Shown piece after piece: positions 18,231 through 28,163 of a stretch of 64,000 bases of DNA (positions within the stretch are counted from its first letter, which is position 1; each line of letters begins with the position of its first letter). This DNA comes from Streptomyces sp. NBRC 110028 (GTDB lineage Bacteria > Actinomycetota > Actinomycetes > Streptomycetales > Streptomycetaceae). The stretch covers positions 862,952 to 926,951 of the forward strand of contig NZ_BBUZ01000023.1 of assembly GCF_001417735.1 (NCBI RefSeq). The letters are read 5' to 3'. The notes beneath the pieces are model-generated. The model saw nothing but the letters and a program-made list of their open reading frames with translations, made no database searches and was not told the origin of the DNA. Made by a program: the position numbers and the translations under genes.

Positions 18231-19820
18231 TCAGCCGAGGGTGATCGAACGGGCGAAGGTGGCGTCGATCTCCTGGGCGATTTCGTTGAGTACGTCGGCG
18301 GGGACGTCGCTGTCGACGTTCAGGACGGCGAGCGTCTCACCGCCCGGCACGGATCGGGAGACCTGCATGCCTGCGATGTTGATGCCCGACTCGCCGAGTA
18401 CGTGGCCGACGGTGCCGACGATGCCGGGCCGGTCCTCGTACCGCAAGAAGATCAGGTGGTCGCTGACCGGGAGGTCGATGGTGTGCCGGCCCACCGACAC
18501 GATCTTCTGGATGTTCCTGGGGCCGGCCAGGGTGCCGGAGATGGCGACCTGCTCACCGCTGTTCAGGGTGCCGCGGACGGTCACCATATGGTGGTGGTCG
18601 GGGGACTTCGAGCTGGTGGTGTGGCGCACAGCGACCCTGCGTTCCTGCGCGAGCAGCGGTGCGTTGACGTAGGAAACCGCCTGGTCGACGACGCTCTCGA
18701 AGACGCCCTTGAGCGCGGAGAGTTCCAGCACCTTGACGTTGTGCCGGGTGATGTCGCCGTACACCTCGACATCGAGCCGGACCGCGACCTCGCCGGCCAG
18801 GGCGGTGAAGATCCGGCCGAGGTTCGCGGCGAGCGGCACGCAGGGGCGGACATCCTCGGCGATGACGCCGCCTTCGACATTGACCGCGTCCGGGACCAGC
18901 TCTCCCGCGAGCGCCAGCCGCACGGACTCGGCGACGGCGATGCCCGCCTTCTCCTGGGCCTCATCGGTCGAGGCACCCAGGTGGGGGGTGGCCACGACGT
19001 TGTCGAACTCGAAGAGCGGGGAGTCGGTGCACGGCTCCTGGAGGAAGACGTCCAGTCCCGCGGCGGCGACGCGGCCCTCCTTGAGCGCGCTGGCCAGGGC
19101 CTGCTCGTCGACGATCCCGCCGCGCGCGGCGTTGACGATCCGCACCTCGGGCTTGACCTTGTGCAGTGCCTCGTCGCCGATCAGGCCGACGGTCTCAGGC
19201 GTCTTCGGGAGGTGGACCGTGATGAAGTCGGAGACCTCCAGCAGCTCATCGAGCGAGAGGAGCTTGACGCCCAGCCGCGCGGCGCGCGCGGGCTGCACGT
19301 ACGGGTCGTACGCGACGATCTTCATCCCGAAGGCGGACATGCGCTGGGCCACCAGGACGCCGATGCGGCCGAGGCCGACGACGCCGAGGGTCTTCTCGCT
19401 CAGCTCCACACCGGTGTACTCGCTGCGCTTCCACTCGCCGTTCTTCAGCGCGGCGTTCGCCTGCGGAATGTTGCGGGCGGTGGCGACCAGCAGGCCGCAG
19501 GCCAGCTCGGCGGCGGTGACGATGTTGGACGTCGGCGCGTTGACGACCATGACGCCCGCCTTGGTGGCGGCCGAGACGTCGACGTTGTCGAGGCCGACCC
19601 CGGCGCGGGCGACGAGCTTCAGCTTCTTGGCGGCGGCGATGGCCTCCGCATCGACCTTGGTCGCGCTTCGCACCAGGATCGCGTCGACATCCGCGATCGC
19701 GGGGAGGAGTTCGGCTCGATCGGCGCCGTTGCAGAGCCGGATCTCGAAGTCCGGGCCCAGGGCGCCGACCGTGGCGGGCGACAGCTTTTCAGCCAGGAGT
19801 ACGACAGGTTTCGGGCTCAC
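18231..19820 (-). CDS. serA: D-3-phosphoglycerate dehydrogenase
   Basis: 529 aa from a GTG at 19820. It oxidises 3-phosphoglycerate to 3-phosphohydroxypyruvate, the first step of serine synthesis. NAD-binding VVGLGRIGVLVAQRM, active-site VNAARGGIVDE and PHLGASTDEAQEKAG are clear. The C-terminus has the intervening regulatory domain and an ACT domain (YEDRPGIVGTVGHVLGESG), as in long actinobacterial SerA. It is third in a minus-strand set after a cysteine-synthase-like gene and an MFS gene. That context suggests a specialised second SerA feeding phosphoserine, rather than the housekeeping copy; this cannot be proved from the window. Confidence 0.92.
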   Translation of the reverse strand: MSPKPVVLLAEKLSPATVGALGPDFEIRLCNGADRAELLPAIADVDAILVRSATKVDAEAIAAAKKLKLVARAGVGLDNVDVSAATKAGVMVVNAPTSNIVTAAELACGLLVATARNIPQANAALKNGEWKRSEYTGVELSEKTLGVVGLGRIGVLVAQRMSAFGMKIVAYDPYVQPARAARLGVKLLSLDELLEVSDFITVHLPKTPETVGLIGDEALHKVKPEVRIVNAARGGIVDEQALASALKEGRVAAAGLDVFLQEPCTDSPLFEFDNVVATPHLGASTDEAQEKAGIAVAESVRLALAGELVPDAVNVEGGVIAEDVRPCVPLAANLGRIFTALAGEVAVRLDVEVYGDITRHNVKVLELSALKGVFESVVDQAVSYVNAPLLAQERRVAVRHTTSSKSPDHHHMVTVRGTLNSGEQVAISGTLAGPRNIQKIVSVGRHTIDLPVSDHLIFLRYEDRPGIVGTVGHVLGESGINIAGMQVSRSVPGGETLAVLNVDSDVPADVLNEIAQEIDATFARSITLG

Positions 19821-19949
19821 GGTGAATGCAAATCCCTACGGGTTCGTTGAGGAACGGCCGCCTCGGCGGCCGCGTACGGCGGCGGCTTCGACGCATGGGC
19901 GGCAGGGAGGACGAAGGAAAGCTCGTCCCCCCTGCGGCAGGACCATCGG

Positions 19950-21278
19950 TCAGGCAGACACCGACGCGGGCTGTGTCTCGCGTACCGGCGGCGCGAGGCG
20001 GCCGGTACGGTGCAGTCCGTACAGGGCGGCGGCACAGGCCAGGCCGAGTGCGCAGAGCACGATCCACGGGAGCGCGGAGACACCGGCCGCGCGGGCGGCG
20101 TCCAGAGAGGCCCCGGTCAGCAGGTTCCCGAGTGTGATGCCGACACCGCAGATGGTGTTGTAGAGCCCGTAGTGCGTGGCGACGAGGCGGTCACCGGAGA
20201 GCCGGACGATGGTGTCCATCTCGAACGGGTAGGCGATCATCGTCCCCACCGCCAGGAGCAGAGCGGAGAGCGCGGGCGGCACGGCCGCGAGCAGCCACAG
20301 CCCCACTCCGCCCGCCGGCACGGGCACGGCCGTCGGCACCAGCAGGGGCAGGAACGCCACGCCCATGGTGAACAGCCCCCAGGCAAGGGCCCGGCCCGGC
20401 TCCATGCGGGCCTTGCACCACGCGGTCACCTTGGTCTGGAAGAGGATCGTGCTCAAGCCCGAAACAGCGAAGAGCATCGCAACCGCCGCTGTCCCGGACG
20501 TTCCGTCGCCGCCCAGGCGCCGCACTTCCAGCGGCAGAGCGAGATAGACCTGGAACTGCATGACGTAGAAGCCGATCATGGCGACCGAGAACAGCAGGAA
20601 CGGCCGGTTGGCCACGATGGTGCGCCACTGGGACAGCACGCCGTCCTGCCGGCCGCTTCCCTTGGTGGTCGGCGCGTCGTCTGCCCGGCGGGCGGGCAGA
20701 CTGCGCATCTGGACGATACTCAGCAGCGCGAAGATGGCGGCCGACACCAGGCAGGCGACGCGGAAGTCGACACCGGTGAGCACCATGCCGACGAGGGGCC
20801 CGAGCAGGATGCCGGCCTGGTAGAAGATGTTGAACAGCCCGAACGCTTCGACCCTGCGCTCCCCGGCGTCCGCCGCCAGATAGGCCCTCACCGCCGGGTT
20901 GAACAGGGCGCCCGCCAGCCCGGTCGCCGCGGATGCGGCGAGCAGCGCGGGCAGCGCGTCCACCAGTCCGAGGGTCGCGAAGCCGACGATACGGAGCATC
21001 AGCCCGGCGATGATCAGAGGTTTGTAGCCGAGCCGGTCGGCCAGGGTTCCGCCGACCAGGAACATGCCCTGCTGGCTGAAGTTACGTATGCCGAGCACGA
21101 GTCCGACGGCCCAGCCGGCCAGCCCGACCGTGCCGGACAGGTGCGCGGCCAAGTACGGCATCAGCATGTAGAAGCCGAGATTGATGGAGAACTGATTCAC
21201 CATCAACAACTGGACACTGCGCGGATAGGAGCGCATCTGCGCCAGGGTTCCCCCGGAACGTGACTGCCGGCCCATCAC
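19950..21278 (-). CDS. MFS transporter, 12 TM exporter type
   Basis: 442 aa with the 12-helix MFS pattern. [17 protein letters not shown] is motif A between TM2 and TM3; TM1 is [18 protein letters not shown] and the central loop is about [17 protein letters not shown]. Similar proteins export drugs or amino-acid-derived metabolites. Its start overlaps the stop of the cysteine-synthase-like gene (ATGA, 21275-21278), so the two are co-translated, and serA lies 129 bp downstream. It may export a product of that enzyme (inference). Confidence 0.88.
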   Translation of the reverse strand: MMGRQSRSGGTLAQMRSYPRSVQLLMVNQFSINLGFYMLMPYLAAHLSGTVGLAGWAVGLVLGIRNFSQQGMFLVGGTLADRLGYKPLIIAGLMLRIVGFATLGLVDALPALLAASAATGLAGALFNPAVRAYLAADAGERRVEAFGLFNIFYQAGILLGPLVGMVLTGVDFRVACLVSAAIFALLSIVQMRSLPARRADDAPTTKGSGRQDGVLSQWRTIVANRPFLLFSVAMIGFYVMQFQVYLALPLEVRRLGGDGTSGTAAVAMLFAVSGLSTILFQTKVTAWCKARMEPGRALAWGLFTMGVAFLPLLVPTAVPVPAGGVGLWLLAAVPPALSALLLAVGTMIAYPFEMDTIVRLSGDRLVATHYGLYNTICGVGITLGNLLTGASLDAARAAGVSALPWIVLCALGLACAAALYGLHRTGRLAPPVRETQPASVSA

Positions 21279-22420
21279 CGGTCTCCCTCCACCTGGGGGT
21301 CGAACTCAGGGAGCTGGGCGGCGTCGTGCTCCTGCACCGGATCGGACAGGGTGAGCGGGTCGACCACGGTGGTGCACCGGGTCCAGCGGCTGACTTCCTT
21401 CTCGTCCAGGCGGCCGATGGTTTCCGGTTCGACGGGCGGCGGAGAGCCGAGCAGACCGTGGGCGGCGCAGTAGTCGTCGTCGTAGACCGTGCCGAGATAG
21501 CGTTGCGGGCCGTCGGGGAAGATCGCCGCGATCTTCGTGTCCGCGGGCAGGGTGCGGGCCAGCCAGCCCGCCACCAGGGCGACCGCGCCGACGCTCCAGC
21601 CGCCGGTGGCGTAGTGGGAGGCGGCGAGCCGGCGGCAGGTCCACACCGCGTCGGCCGGCGCCACCCAGTGCACCTCGCTGAAGTTGTCGTAGGCGACGTT
21701 GCGGGGGTAGATGCTCGAACCCAGGCCGCGCATCAGCCGGGTGCGGGCGGGCTGCCCGAAGATGGTCGAGCCGATGGTGTCGACGCCGACGAGCTTCAGC
21801 TCCGGATACAGGGCCTGCAGCACCCGGGAGACGCCGGCGGAGTGGCCGCCGGTACCCACGCTGCACACCAGCACGTCGATGTGGCCCAGTTCGGAGGCCA
21901 GCTCCAGCGCGAGCGGGGTGTAGGCGGTGGTGTTGTCGGGATTGTTGTACTGGTCGGGACACCACGAGCCGGGGTGCTGAGCCATGAGCTGAGCCACTCG
22001 CTCGCGCCGTGCCTGCTGCCAGCCGCCGGTGGGGTGGGATTCGGAGACGACGTCGACCTGGGCTCCGTAGGTGCTCAGCAGCTGGGTCATGGACCGCTCC
22101 AGCCCCGGGTCGGTGACCAGGGTGACGGGGTGGCCGTAGACCATTCCGGCCAGGGCAAGTCCCAGGCCGAGGGTGCCGCTGGTGGACTCGATGATCCTGG
22201 CGCCGGGGCGCAGATCGCCACGGGCGCGGGCTCGCTCGACCATGTACAGGCCGGGCCGGTCCTTGATCCCGCCGGGGTTGAAACCCTCCAGCTTCGCCCA
22301 GAACCCGCGGTCAGCGGGGGTGAGGGAATCGGAGATCCGGAGAACCGGGGTGTCGCCCACGAGCCCGGACAGGGCCGAGCGGGCAGGGGGTGTGATCTCG
22401 GTCGTGGTCTGCGGGTGCAT
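21275..22420 (-). CDS. PLP-dependent cysteine synthase/SbnA-like enzyme
   Basis: 381-aa fold-type II PLP enzyme. The PLP lysine is in [13 protein letters not shown], the phosphate loop is VGTGGHSAG, and the substrate loop [16 protein letters not shown] resembles the TSGNTG motif of cysteine synthases but has E-S-T-S-G-T. The C-terminal about 60 residues extend beyond CysK length. Candidate reactions are beta-replacement on O-phosphoserine or O-acetylserine with sulfide or another nucleophile (CysM, SbnA, Dap-type). The paired serA favours O-phosphoserine (inference). First gene of the operon. Confidence 0.85.
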   Translation of the reverse strand: MHPQTTTEITPPARSALSGLVGDTPVLRISDSLTPADRGFWAKLEGFNPGGIKDRPGLYMVERARARGDLRPGARIIESTSGTLGLGLALAGMVYGHPVTLVTDPGLERSMTQLLSTYGAQVDVVSESHPTGGWQQARRERVAQLMAQHPGSWCPDQYNNPDNTTAYTPLALELASELGHIDVLVCSVGTGGHSAGVSRVLQALYPELKLVGVDTIGSTIFGQPARTRLMRGLGSSIYPRNVAYDNFSEVHWVAPADAVWTCRRLAASHYATGGWSVGAVALVAGWLARTLPADTKIAAIFPDGPQRYLGTVYDDDYCAAHGLLGSPPPVEPETIGRLDEKEVSRWTRCTTVVDPLTLSDPVQEHDAAQLPEFDPQVEGDR

Positions 22421-22541
22421 CTTCCGCTCTCATCGGTGGTGTGACGGGGATTCATCGGGCGTGCCGTCCGGCCCAGGAAGAGGCATCCGCCTCGGGGCCT
22501 GGTGGCAGCACGCGCGGCCCGTGCAGGCCGCGAAGGCCCGT

Positions 22542-22994
22542 CTAGATCCGCCACCGGCAGACGACGGCGAGTGTGGCGCGGCCTGAACGCCGTAGCCGTG
22601 GTCTGCTTCCTCCGTGTCGAGCGACCCACTGCCGCCCGGCCACGGTGGCAGTCACCCCGGCCGCCATTCCGGCGAAGACGGCCAAAGCCGCGGCGTCGGT
22701 GAACAACTGCCGTACCCGCGGGGTCACTTGGCTGACCACGTATGGGGCGCAATGCGCACCGGAGTGTGAATGCCGTCCGTGGGGCACCGCACGCCCGGTG
22801 TCCGCCGACGCGAGCGGGACGAGATCGGCCGAGGCCGAGGGCCGGCCCTGCGGGTGGCTGTCGTCAGCGTGCGTGGCGGAACAGCCGAACGCCCATAACA
22901 GCAAGACTCCGAGAAGGAAGACCAGCAGCCGCAGCAGCCGAGCCCTGGTAGCCGGGCGGCTGATATGAGCGCGGGAAAGGGGGTGTAACGACAC
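22542..22994 (-). CDS. DUF6153-like small membrane protein
   Basis: 150 aa from the GTG at 22994, chosen because GGAGGACCC precedes it. A basic start leads into LLRLLVFLLGVLLLWAFGC (signal anchor), then a polar His/Ser/Asp-rich loop with SHSGAHCAP, and a second hydrophobic segment AAALAVFAGMAAGVTATVAG. The two-hydrophobic-segment layout with a His/Cys-bearing loop is shared with the two following genes. Role unknown; metal binding in the loop is conceivable. Confidence 0.6.
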   Translation of the reverse strand: MSLHPLSRAHISRPATRARLLRLLVFLLGVLLLWAFGCSATHADDSHPQGRPSASADLVPLASADTGRAVPHGRHSHSGAHCAPYVVSQVTPRVRQLFTDAAALAVFAGMAAGVTATVAGRQWVARHGGSRPRLRRSGRATLAVVCRWRI

Positions 22995-23221
22995 GGGTCC
23001 TCCGGGGAGCGGCCGCCGCTCCCACGGCGCGGGGAGGGAGCGGCGAATCGGAATCAGCAGGCATCCGAGCAGGCAGGCGCCGAGGAGCGGTCCGTTCAAA
23101 CGCGAGGAAGCGTTGCCACGGACGTCCAGGGAGCCGGGAACTGACCGCACGTGGCCGACCCGTCCCGCAGGGCGGTGCTGTCATCTCGCAGGAGAGCGGC
23201 GGCCAGTCGGTACGCCGGAAT

Positions 23222-23692
23222 CTAGACCTGCTGCACCACGGAGACTCTCGAATCCGTCAGCGAAGGAACGGCCGACTTCGACCGGAAGCGATCGGACTTC
23301 CCCAAGGCAAACGGGCGCGTCGTTGACACACAGCCCCGTGTGGACAGATGGGGAGCGGCCAGGTAGAGGTCTTGCTGGGGCTGGCCGGAGACGCAGTCTT
23401 CAACCGGGTGGGACGAGCCGTCACCCTCGTGCTGGCCGTCGGCTGCCGCAACGTCAGGCGACGCGCTCGCGGCAGCGCTGCCTCCTCCGGCCCCGCTCGT
23501 GTGACCTTCCTGCATCACGGCCGACGCGTGTGTGGGCGCGATCGCACCGCCCCCGGCGTGCCCCTGGGCGCTCTCAGCGCTCGCGCCGTGCGTGACCAGA
23601 ACGCCGAGCACCAGCACGGCCAGCCACAGCAGACGCAACGGCCCCGCGGAGCGGGACCACAGCATGCCGGAGCGCGACCAAGCCGTAACCAT
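23222..23692 (-). CDS. DUF6153 family small membrane protein
   Basis: 156 aa if it starts at the ATG at 23692; an internal ATG at 23665 is also possible. GPLRLLWLAVLVLGVLVTHG forms one helix near the N-terminus, followed by a low-complexity Gly/Ala/Ser/His loop and EDCVSGQPQQ, a motif usual for DUF6153 proteins. It lacks a clear second helix. Divergent from the next DUF6153 gene across an AT-rich promoter region (about 23770-23800). Confidence 0.65.
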   Translation of the reverse strand: MVTAWSRSGMLWSRSAGPLRLLWLAVLVLGVLVTHGASAESAQGHAGGGAIAPTHASAVMQEGHTSGAGGGSAAASASPDVAAADGQHEGDGSSHPVEDCVSGQPQQDLYLAAPHLSTRGCVSTTRPFALGKSDRFRSKSAVPSLTDSRVSVVQQV

Positions 23693-23883
23693 GCCGTGAT
23701 GTAACCACTGCCCGGCGGCGCGGCGCAAACCTCCCTCGGAAACACCGACATGCGCCCGCCTCTCCGCCCGCTACCATTACTATTAAAGAGCTTAGTAGGT
23801 CACCCCGGCGCCCGACCCGCGCAGCTCGATCCGGGCCGCTTCGGTACCGTCGGAGAGCGGAACGCCACGGAGGGAGTCACGAC

Positions 23884-24336
23884 GTGCGTGTGAGCCGATA
23901 CGTACGAACAGGAGGTGCCCTCGGGCATCTGCTGCTCGTCGTCGTGCTCGCGTTGGGCGTCTTCGTGATGCACTCGATGGGCCATCCCGACACTGCCTCC
24001 TACCCGAGCATGGGAACGGCTCACGCATCGGCCACGACCGCCCACACAGGCGGCGGCATGTCCTCGCCGCAGGCCGTTGCCGTCTCCTCGCCCTCTTCGG
24101 ATTCCCATCAGGACAGCAAGGCGTCCTCCCATTCCCCGGCCATGGGGATGGACATGGCTTCGCTGTGCGTGGCCGTGCTCGGCACGTGGATTCTCGCCGG
24201 TCTTCTCCGCGCGGTTCTGAGCCGCAGGACGGACTGGCCGGCGCGGCTTCGCGATGCCGCCATGGCGCCCCTGCGCCCCAATCCCCCACCACGCAGACCG
24301 CCTGGCCTGGCTCAACTGTCAGTCCTGCGGATCTAG
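23884..24336 (+). CDS. DUF6153 family small membrane protein
   Basis: 150 aa from the GTG at 23884 behind GGAGGGAG. LGHLLLVVVLALGVFVMHSMGHP is a signal-anchor helix, then a Ser/His/Met-rich external loop (MGMDM, TGGGMSSP) and a second helix ASLCVAVLGTWILAGLLRAVL. Met- and His-rich loops are typical of copper-linked membrane proteins, and a DUF305 lipoprotein gene follows on the same strand. Function inferred from context only. Confidence 0.7.
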   Translation: MRVSRYVRTGGALGHLLLVVVLALGVFVMHSMGHPDTASYPSMGTAHASATTAHTGGGMSSPQAVAVSSPSSDSHQDSKASSHSPAMGMDMASLCVAVLGTWILAGLLRAVLSRRTDWPARLRDAAMAPLRPNPPPRRPPGLAQLSVLRI

Positions 24337-24420
24337 GCCGAACGCCACCGTGGGCGGCTTGCGCTGCCCCCACCCCGTTCGCCGGCTTTTCCGCAGAACA
24401 GACACCGTGAGGTTTTCGAC

Positions 24421-25098
24421 ATGACCGCCATCAAGCGCAGCACGCTCCGTCCGCGCGCCCGCCGCATCGCTCTGGTCAGCACCGTCGCCGCCGCAGGCCT
24501 GGTCCTCGCCGCCTGTGGCAACGACGACGACATGAGCGGTATGGACCACGGGAGCAAGGGCAAGAGCTCCGCCTCGGCGAGTGCGACCACCGGGGAGAAC
24601 CCCGCACCGGGCGCGTTCAACGACGCGGACGTGAAGTTCGCGCAGATGATGATCCCGCACCATGAGCAGGCCGTCGAGATGTCAAAGCTCGCCGACGACC
24701 ACGCCGAGGACGCCAAGATCAAGACCCTCGCCGGGGACATCGAGAAGGCCCAGGACCCCGAGATCAAGAAGATGAAGTCCTGGCTCAAGGCCTGGGGCAA
24801 GCCCGAGTCCGGCAGCAGCATGCCCGGCATGGACCACGGCTCCGGCAGCTCCGACAACTCGGGTATGGCCGGGATGATGTCCGACAAGGACATGAAGGAA
24901 CTGAAGGCCGCCAAGGGCACGGACTTCGACAAGAAGTTCGCGCAGATGATGATCGACCACCACAACGGGGCGATCGACATGGCCAAGGACGAGCAGAAGA
25001 ACGGCAAGAACGCCACCGCGAAGAAGCTCGCCGACGATGTCGTCAAGAGCCAGAGCACCGAGGTCAAGCAGCTGCAGGGCATCCTCGACAAGCTCTGA
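24421..25098 (+). CDS. DUF305 domain lipoprotein
   Basis: 225 aa. The N-terminus is a lipoprotein signal with lipobox LVLAAC. Two DUF305 ferritin-like half-domains are visible: FAQMMIPHHEQAVEMSKLA (about residues 75-93) and FAQMMIDHHNGAIDMAKDE (about 179-197), separated by a Met/Gly/Ser linker with GMDHGSG. DUF305 proteins often occur with copper-handling genes; the paired HH motifs suggest metal binding at the outer membrane face. Followed by a strong terminator. Confidence 0.9.
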   Translation: MTAIKRSTLRPRARRIALVSTVAAAGLVLAACGNDDDMSGMDHGSKGKSSASASATTGENPAPGAFNDADVKFAQMMIPHHEQAVEMSKLADDHAEDAKIKTLAGDIEKAQDPEIKKMKSWLKAWGKPESGSSMPGMDHGSGSSDNSGMAGMMSDKDMKELKAAKGTDFDKKFAQMMIDHHNGAIDMAKDEQKNGKNATAKKLADDVVKSQSTEVKQLQGILDKL

Positions 25099-25114
25099 TC
25101 CGATCACACCCTGA

Positions 25115-25156
25115 CCGCTCCGGGCTCAGCCGGTCACTCCGGGGAGCCCGGAGCGG
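25115..25156 (+). terminator. Hairpin terminator after the DUF305 gene
   Basis: CCGCTCCGGGCTC (25115-25127) and GAGCCCGGAGCGG (25144-25156) are perfect 13-bp complements with a 16-base loop, 16 bp after the DUF305 stop, followed by a run of C. Confidence 0.8.
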
Positions 25157-25224
25157 CCCCCCCAACTCCTTACTGGGCCGCTCCCGGTCATGCCTTGGCC
25201 CGCCCTCACGATTCCCGAGGACTC

Positions 25225-25392
25225 ATGAAAATGCACCGCGCCGTCCAGGTGGCCACCGCCGTCACCCTCGGCCTCGGCCTGGCGGCATGCTCCAGTGATG
25301 ACGGTGATACGGACGCGTCGGCTGCCGTCACGACCGTCAGCCATATCCATGGCTCCCCGCCTCCGGCGCGGGCGACGACGCGGCCCAAGTGA
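25225..25392 (+). pseudogene. 5' remnant of a lipoprotein gene (F510_1955-type), fused into a deletion scar
   Basis: 55 codons remain. MKMHRAVQVATAVTLGLGLAAC is a lipoprotein signal, then a short spacer and VSHIHG. The SHIHG sequence opens the mature domain of a long secreted glycosyl-hydrolase-like protein that often follows DUF305 genes in Streptomyces (from memory of the family). Here the frame leaves that family right after HIHG and reads Pro/Ala/Arg-rich sequence to a stop. The adjoining DNA is the interior of a sensor kinase gene, so a deletion between the two genes is the simplest reading. Confidence 0.6.
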
Positions 25393-26515
25393 TCGACACC
25401 CGTGGCCGCGTGATCGCGGCGTCCGCCAACGTAGCCGGAGAACCGGCACTGTTCCACGCGAGCGCGGCCGCCCCGGGAAGCGAGCCATCGGTCCACACCG
25501 TTCGTGGCATTCCCCTGGGCGGCCAGGGGACGTACCGCGTCGCCGCCGTGTCAGCGGGGCCGGCGCATGCCCCTGAAACCGTGTACGTCGGACTTGCCAC
25601 GGCCCCGGTCGAACACAACGTCGCCCGGCTCACCGCCGAACTGGCCTTCGGCCTCCCGGTCCTCACCGCCCTGATCGCCGCCGCCGGATGGCACATCACC
25701 GGTCGGGCTCTGGGGCCGGTGGAACAATTGCGCGGCCAAGCAGCCGAGATCACCGCCACCGACCTGCACCGGCGACTCGACCTGCCACCGCGTACGGACG
25801 AGATACAGCGCCTCGGCGCCACTCTCAACGATCTGCTCGCCAGACTCGACGAAGCGACCACTCGGCAGCGGCAGTTCGTGGCGGACGCCGCGCATGAACT
25901 GCGCAGCCGGTGGCCGCCGTACGGGCGGAAATCGAGACCGCCACCCGGCACCCCCGCGCCGACTTCTCGGCCCGGCTGCCCGAGTTGCTCGAGGAGACGG
26001 TCCGGCTCGGCCGGCTCATCGACGACCTCGTGCGGCTGGCCCGTCTGGATGCCACCGCAGGCGTGCCGCGCGAGACGGAGATCGACCTGGACGACCTGGC
26101 GAGGGCAGAGGTCGGGCGGCTGCATTCCCGCCCCGGTGTGGCCGTCGCCTGCGCCCGCGTTCGCCCCGCACGCGTGCGCGGAGACCCCGACGCCCTGTCC
26201 CGAGCCATACGCAACCTGCTCGACAACGCCGTCCGGTACGCCCGCCACCACGTGGAGGTCGGCCTCGACGTCACGGAAAGCGAGGCGGTCCTGTGCGTCC
26301 GCGATGACGGCGTCGGCATTCCGCCCGCCGACCGTGACCGGGTCTTCGACCGGTTCACCCGGCTCGACGACGCCCGCAGCCGGGACGCCGGCGGCTCCGG
26401 ACTGGGACTGGCGATCGTGCGGGAGGTGGCCACTCATCACGGCGGCCGCGCGTGTGTGGAGGACGGCGGTCCGGGAGCCCGGCTGGCACTGCACCTGCCC
26501 CTTTCGCAAGGTTGA
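25356..26515 (+). pseudogene. Sensor histidine kinase, 5'-truncated and frameshifted
   Basis: No start or first TM segment survives: the frame opens at the deletion scar with AGDDAAQVIDTRGRV, part of the extracytoplasmic sensor domain. TM2 (LTALIAAAGWHITG), HAMP and the H-box FVADAAHELR follow. After HELRS, one C is missing from an expected AGCCCGGTG at about 25906, and the rest of the kinase (AAVRAEIETATRHP, N-box LLDNAVRYA, G-box DDGVGIPPADRD and GGSGLGLAIVREV) continues in another frame to 26515. It is related to the intact kinase at 26667-28163. Its response regulator gene is absent, presumably lost in the same deletion. Confidence 0.85.
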
Positions 26516-26666
26516 CGTGGTTTGCGTCATGCCGTGGGCTGATTCTGCTTGTGAGGGCGAGGTGCTCGCCGACCGGGCAGGACCGGGGCACGACGGGCCC
26601 TGGGGCGAACGCCGGCTGCACGGCGGAGGCCCGCTGACCGGACCGCCGACCAGATGGGGCATCTGG

Positions 26667-28163
26667 TCAGAGTGGTCCGGAGCCGCCGGGGGCGGGCGGC
26701 GGATCGACGGACGAATCCGGCGAAGGCGCGGCGGGCAGGTGAACCACCAGGCGGGCTCCGCCGAGGCCGCCGTCGTCCGGGGCGGGGTCCTGGTCGGCGT
26801 AGGCGGTGCCGCCGTGGGCGGTGACGACCTTGCCGACGATGGCGAGGCCGAGGCCCGAGCCGCCGGCCTCGCGGGAGCGCGCCTCGTCGAGACGGGTGAA
26901 ACGCTGGAAGACCCGGGTCCGGTCCGCGGCCGGGATACCCGATCCGTCATCGCTGACGGTGAGTTCCACGGTGCCGCCGCTCTCGCCCAGGGCCACGCGG
27001 ACGTGCCGTTCGGCATGGCGACGGGCGTTGTCCAGGAGATTGCGCACAACGCAGCGCAGCGCTTCGGCGTCACCCCGTACGCGGCCGCCCGAGACCCTCC
27101 GGGCGTCGATCTCCGCCCGGGCCAGGGAGCGCTGCCGACGTATCTCGGCCAGCACCACCTCATCCAGGTCGACGACGCGCGCGGCCTGTGATCGCGGCCG
27201 GGCGGGATCCTCGCTGCGGGCCAGCGCGAGGAGGCCCTCGACGAGGTCGTGCAGCCGCTCCACGTCTTCCAGCAGGGCGGCGGCCACCTGCGGGTCACGG
27301 TCCGGATCGGGGTAACTGGACATGACCTCCAGCTGGGCGCGCAGCGCGGTCAGCGGGCTCCGCAGTTCATGCGCGGCGTCGGCGACGAAGCGGCGTTGCG
27401 CGACGGAGGCCTCGTCGAGGCGGGCGAGCATGTCGTTGAGGGTGACGCCCAACGCGTGGATCTCGTCCTGACAATCGGGCAGGTCCAGGCGGCGGTGCAG
27501 ATCGGTCGCGGTGATGTCCGCGGCCTGGCCGCGCAGTGTTTCCACCGGGCGCAGAGTGCGGCCGGCCGTGACCGAGATCGTCCATGCCACCAGCGCCGTC
27601 AGCGCCGGGACACCGATCACCAGGCCGGTGGTCAGGCTGGACAGGGTGTGCTCGGCCTGGGCCAGGGACACCGCCACGACGATGGTGGCGGGCCGGTCCC
27701 CGATACGGGTCGGCCGGGCCAGTACGCGGAAGTCCCCTCCGTCGCCGATCTCGAGGTCGTGGAGAGTCGTGGCACGGCCCTCCACGACCTGCGGGGGAAG
27801 GGGGTTCGGAAACCCGCTGGGACTGCCCGGGCCCGTGTCGTAATCGGAACTGGCCCGTACCTTCCCCGAGGCATCGAGCACCTCGACCACGTCGGCGTCC
27901 CCTCCGCTGGACGGTATGAGGGAACGCAACTGGTCGTGCCTGATGAAAGCCGAGACGTCGGACAGCCGCTGGCGCCCTGTGGTGTCCAGATCGCGCCACA
28001 TCGAATACTTGAGGCCGAGCAGCAGCCCGAGACCGGCCGCGACCATCGCGATGGCGACGACCGTCGTGGCCCACATGGTGACCCGCCTCCGCAGGCTCAG
28101 CTTTCTCGTCAACCGTCGCACCCAGGCGAAGGGCAGGCGGTCGGCGAGACTGTGCCGGGACAC
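26667..28163 (-). CDS. Sensor histidine kinase (OmpR-partner type)
   Basis: 498-aa membrane kinase. TM1 is TMWATTVVAIAMVAAGLGLLLG and TM2 ALTALVAWTISVTAG, with a sensor loop of about 140 residues between. HAMP is followed by the H-box RFVADAAHELRSPLTALRAQ (His is the phosphoacceptor), N-box VVRNLLDNARRHAE, G1 VSDDGSGIPAADR and G2 GGSGLGLAIVGKV. It starts with a GTG directly after the response regulator stop, so the pair is co-translated. Confidence 0.93.
   Translation of the reverse strand: MSRHSLADRLPFAWVRRLTRKLSLRRRVTMWATTVVAIAMVAAGLGLLLGLKYSMWRDLDTTGRQRLSDVSAFIRHDQLRSLIPSSGGDADVVEVLDASGKVRASSDYDTGPGSPSGFPNPLPPQVVEGRATTLHDLEIGDGGDFRVLARPTRIGDRPATIVVAVSLAQAEHTLSSLTTGLVIGVPALTALVAWTISVTAGRTLRPVETLRGQAADITATDLHRRLDLPDCQDEIHALGVTLNDMLARLDEASVAQRRFVADAAHELRSPLTALRAQLEVMSSYPDPDRDPQVAAALLEDVERLHDLVEGLLALARSEDPARPRSQAARVVDLDEVVLAEIRRQRSLARAEIDARRVSGGRVRGDAEALRCVVRNLLDNARRHAERHVRVALGESGGTVELTVSDDGSGIPAADRTRVFQRFTRLDEARSREAGGSGLGLAIVGKVVTAHGGTAYADQDPAPDDGGLGGARLVVHLPAAPSPDSSVDPPPAPGGSGPL

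Noticed and set aside
18231..19820. serA read as part of the desferrioxamine cluster
   Set aside because: It is convergent with desD, separated by a hairpin and grouped with the other minus-strand genes instead.
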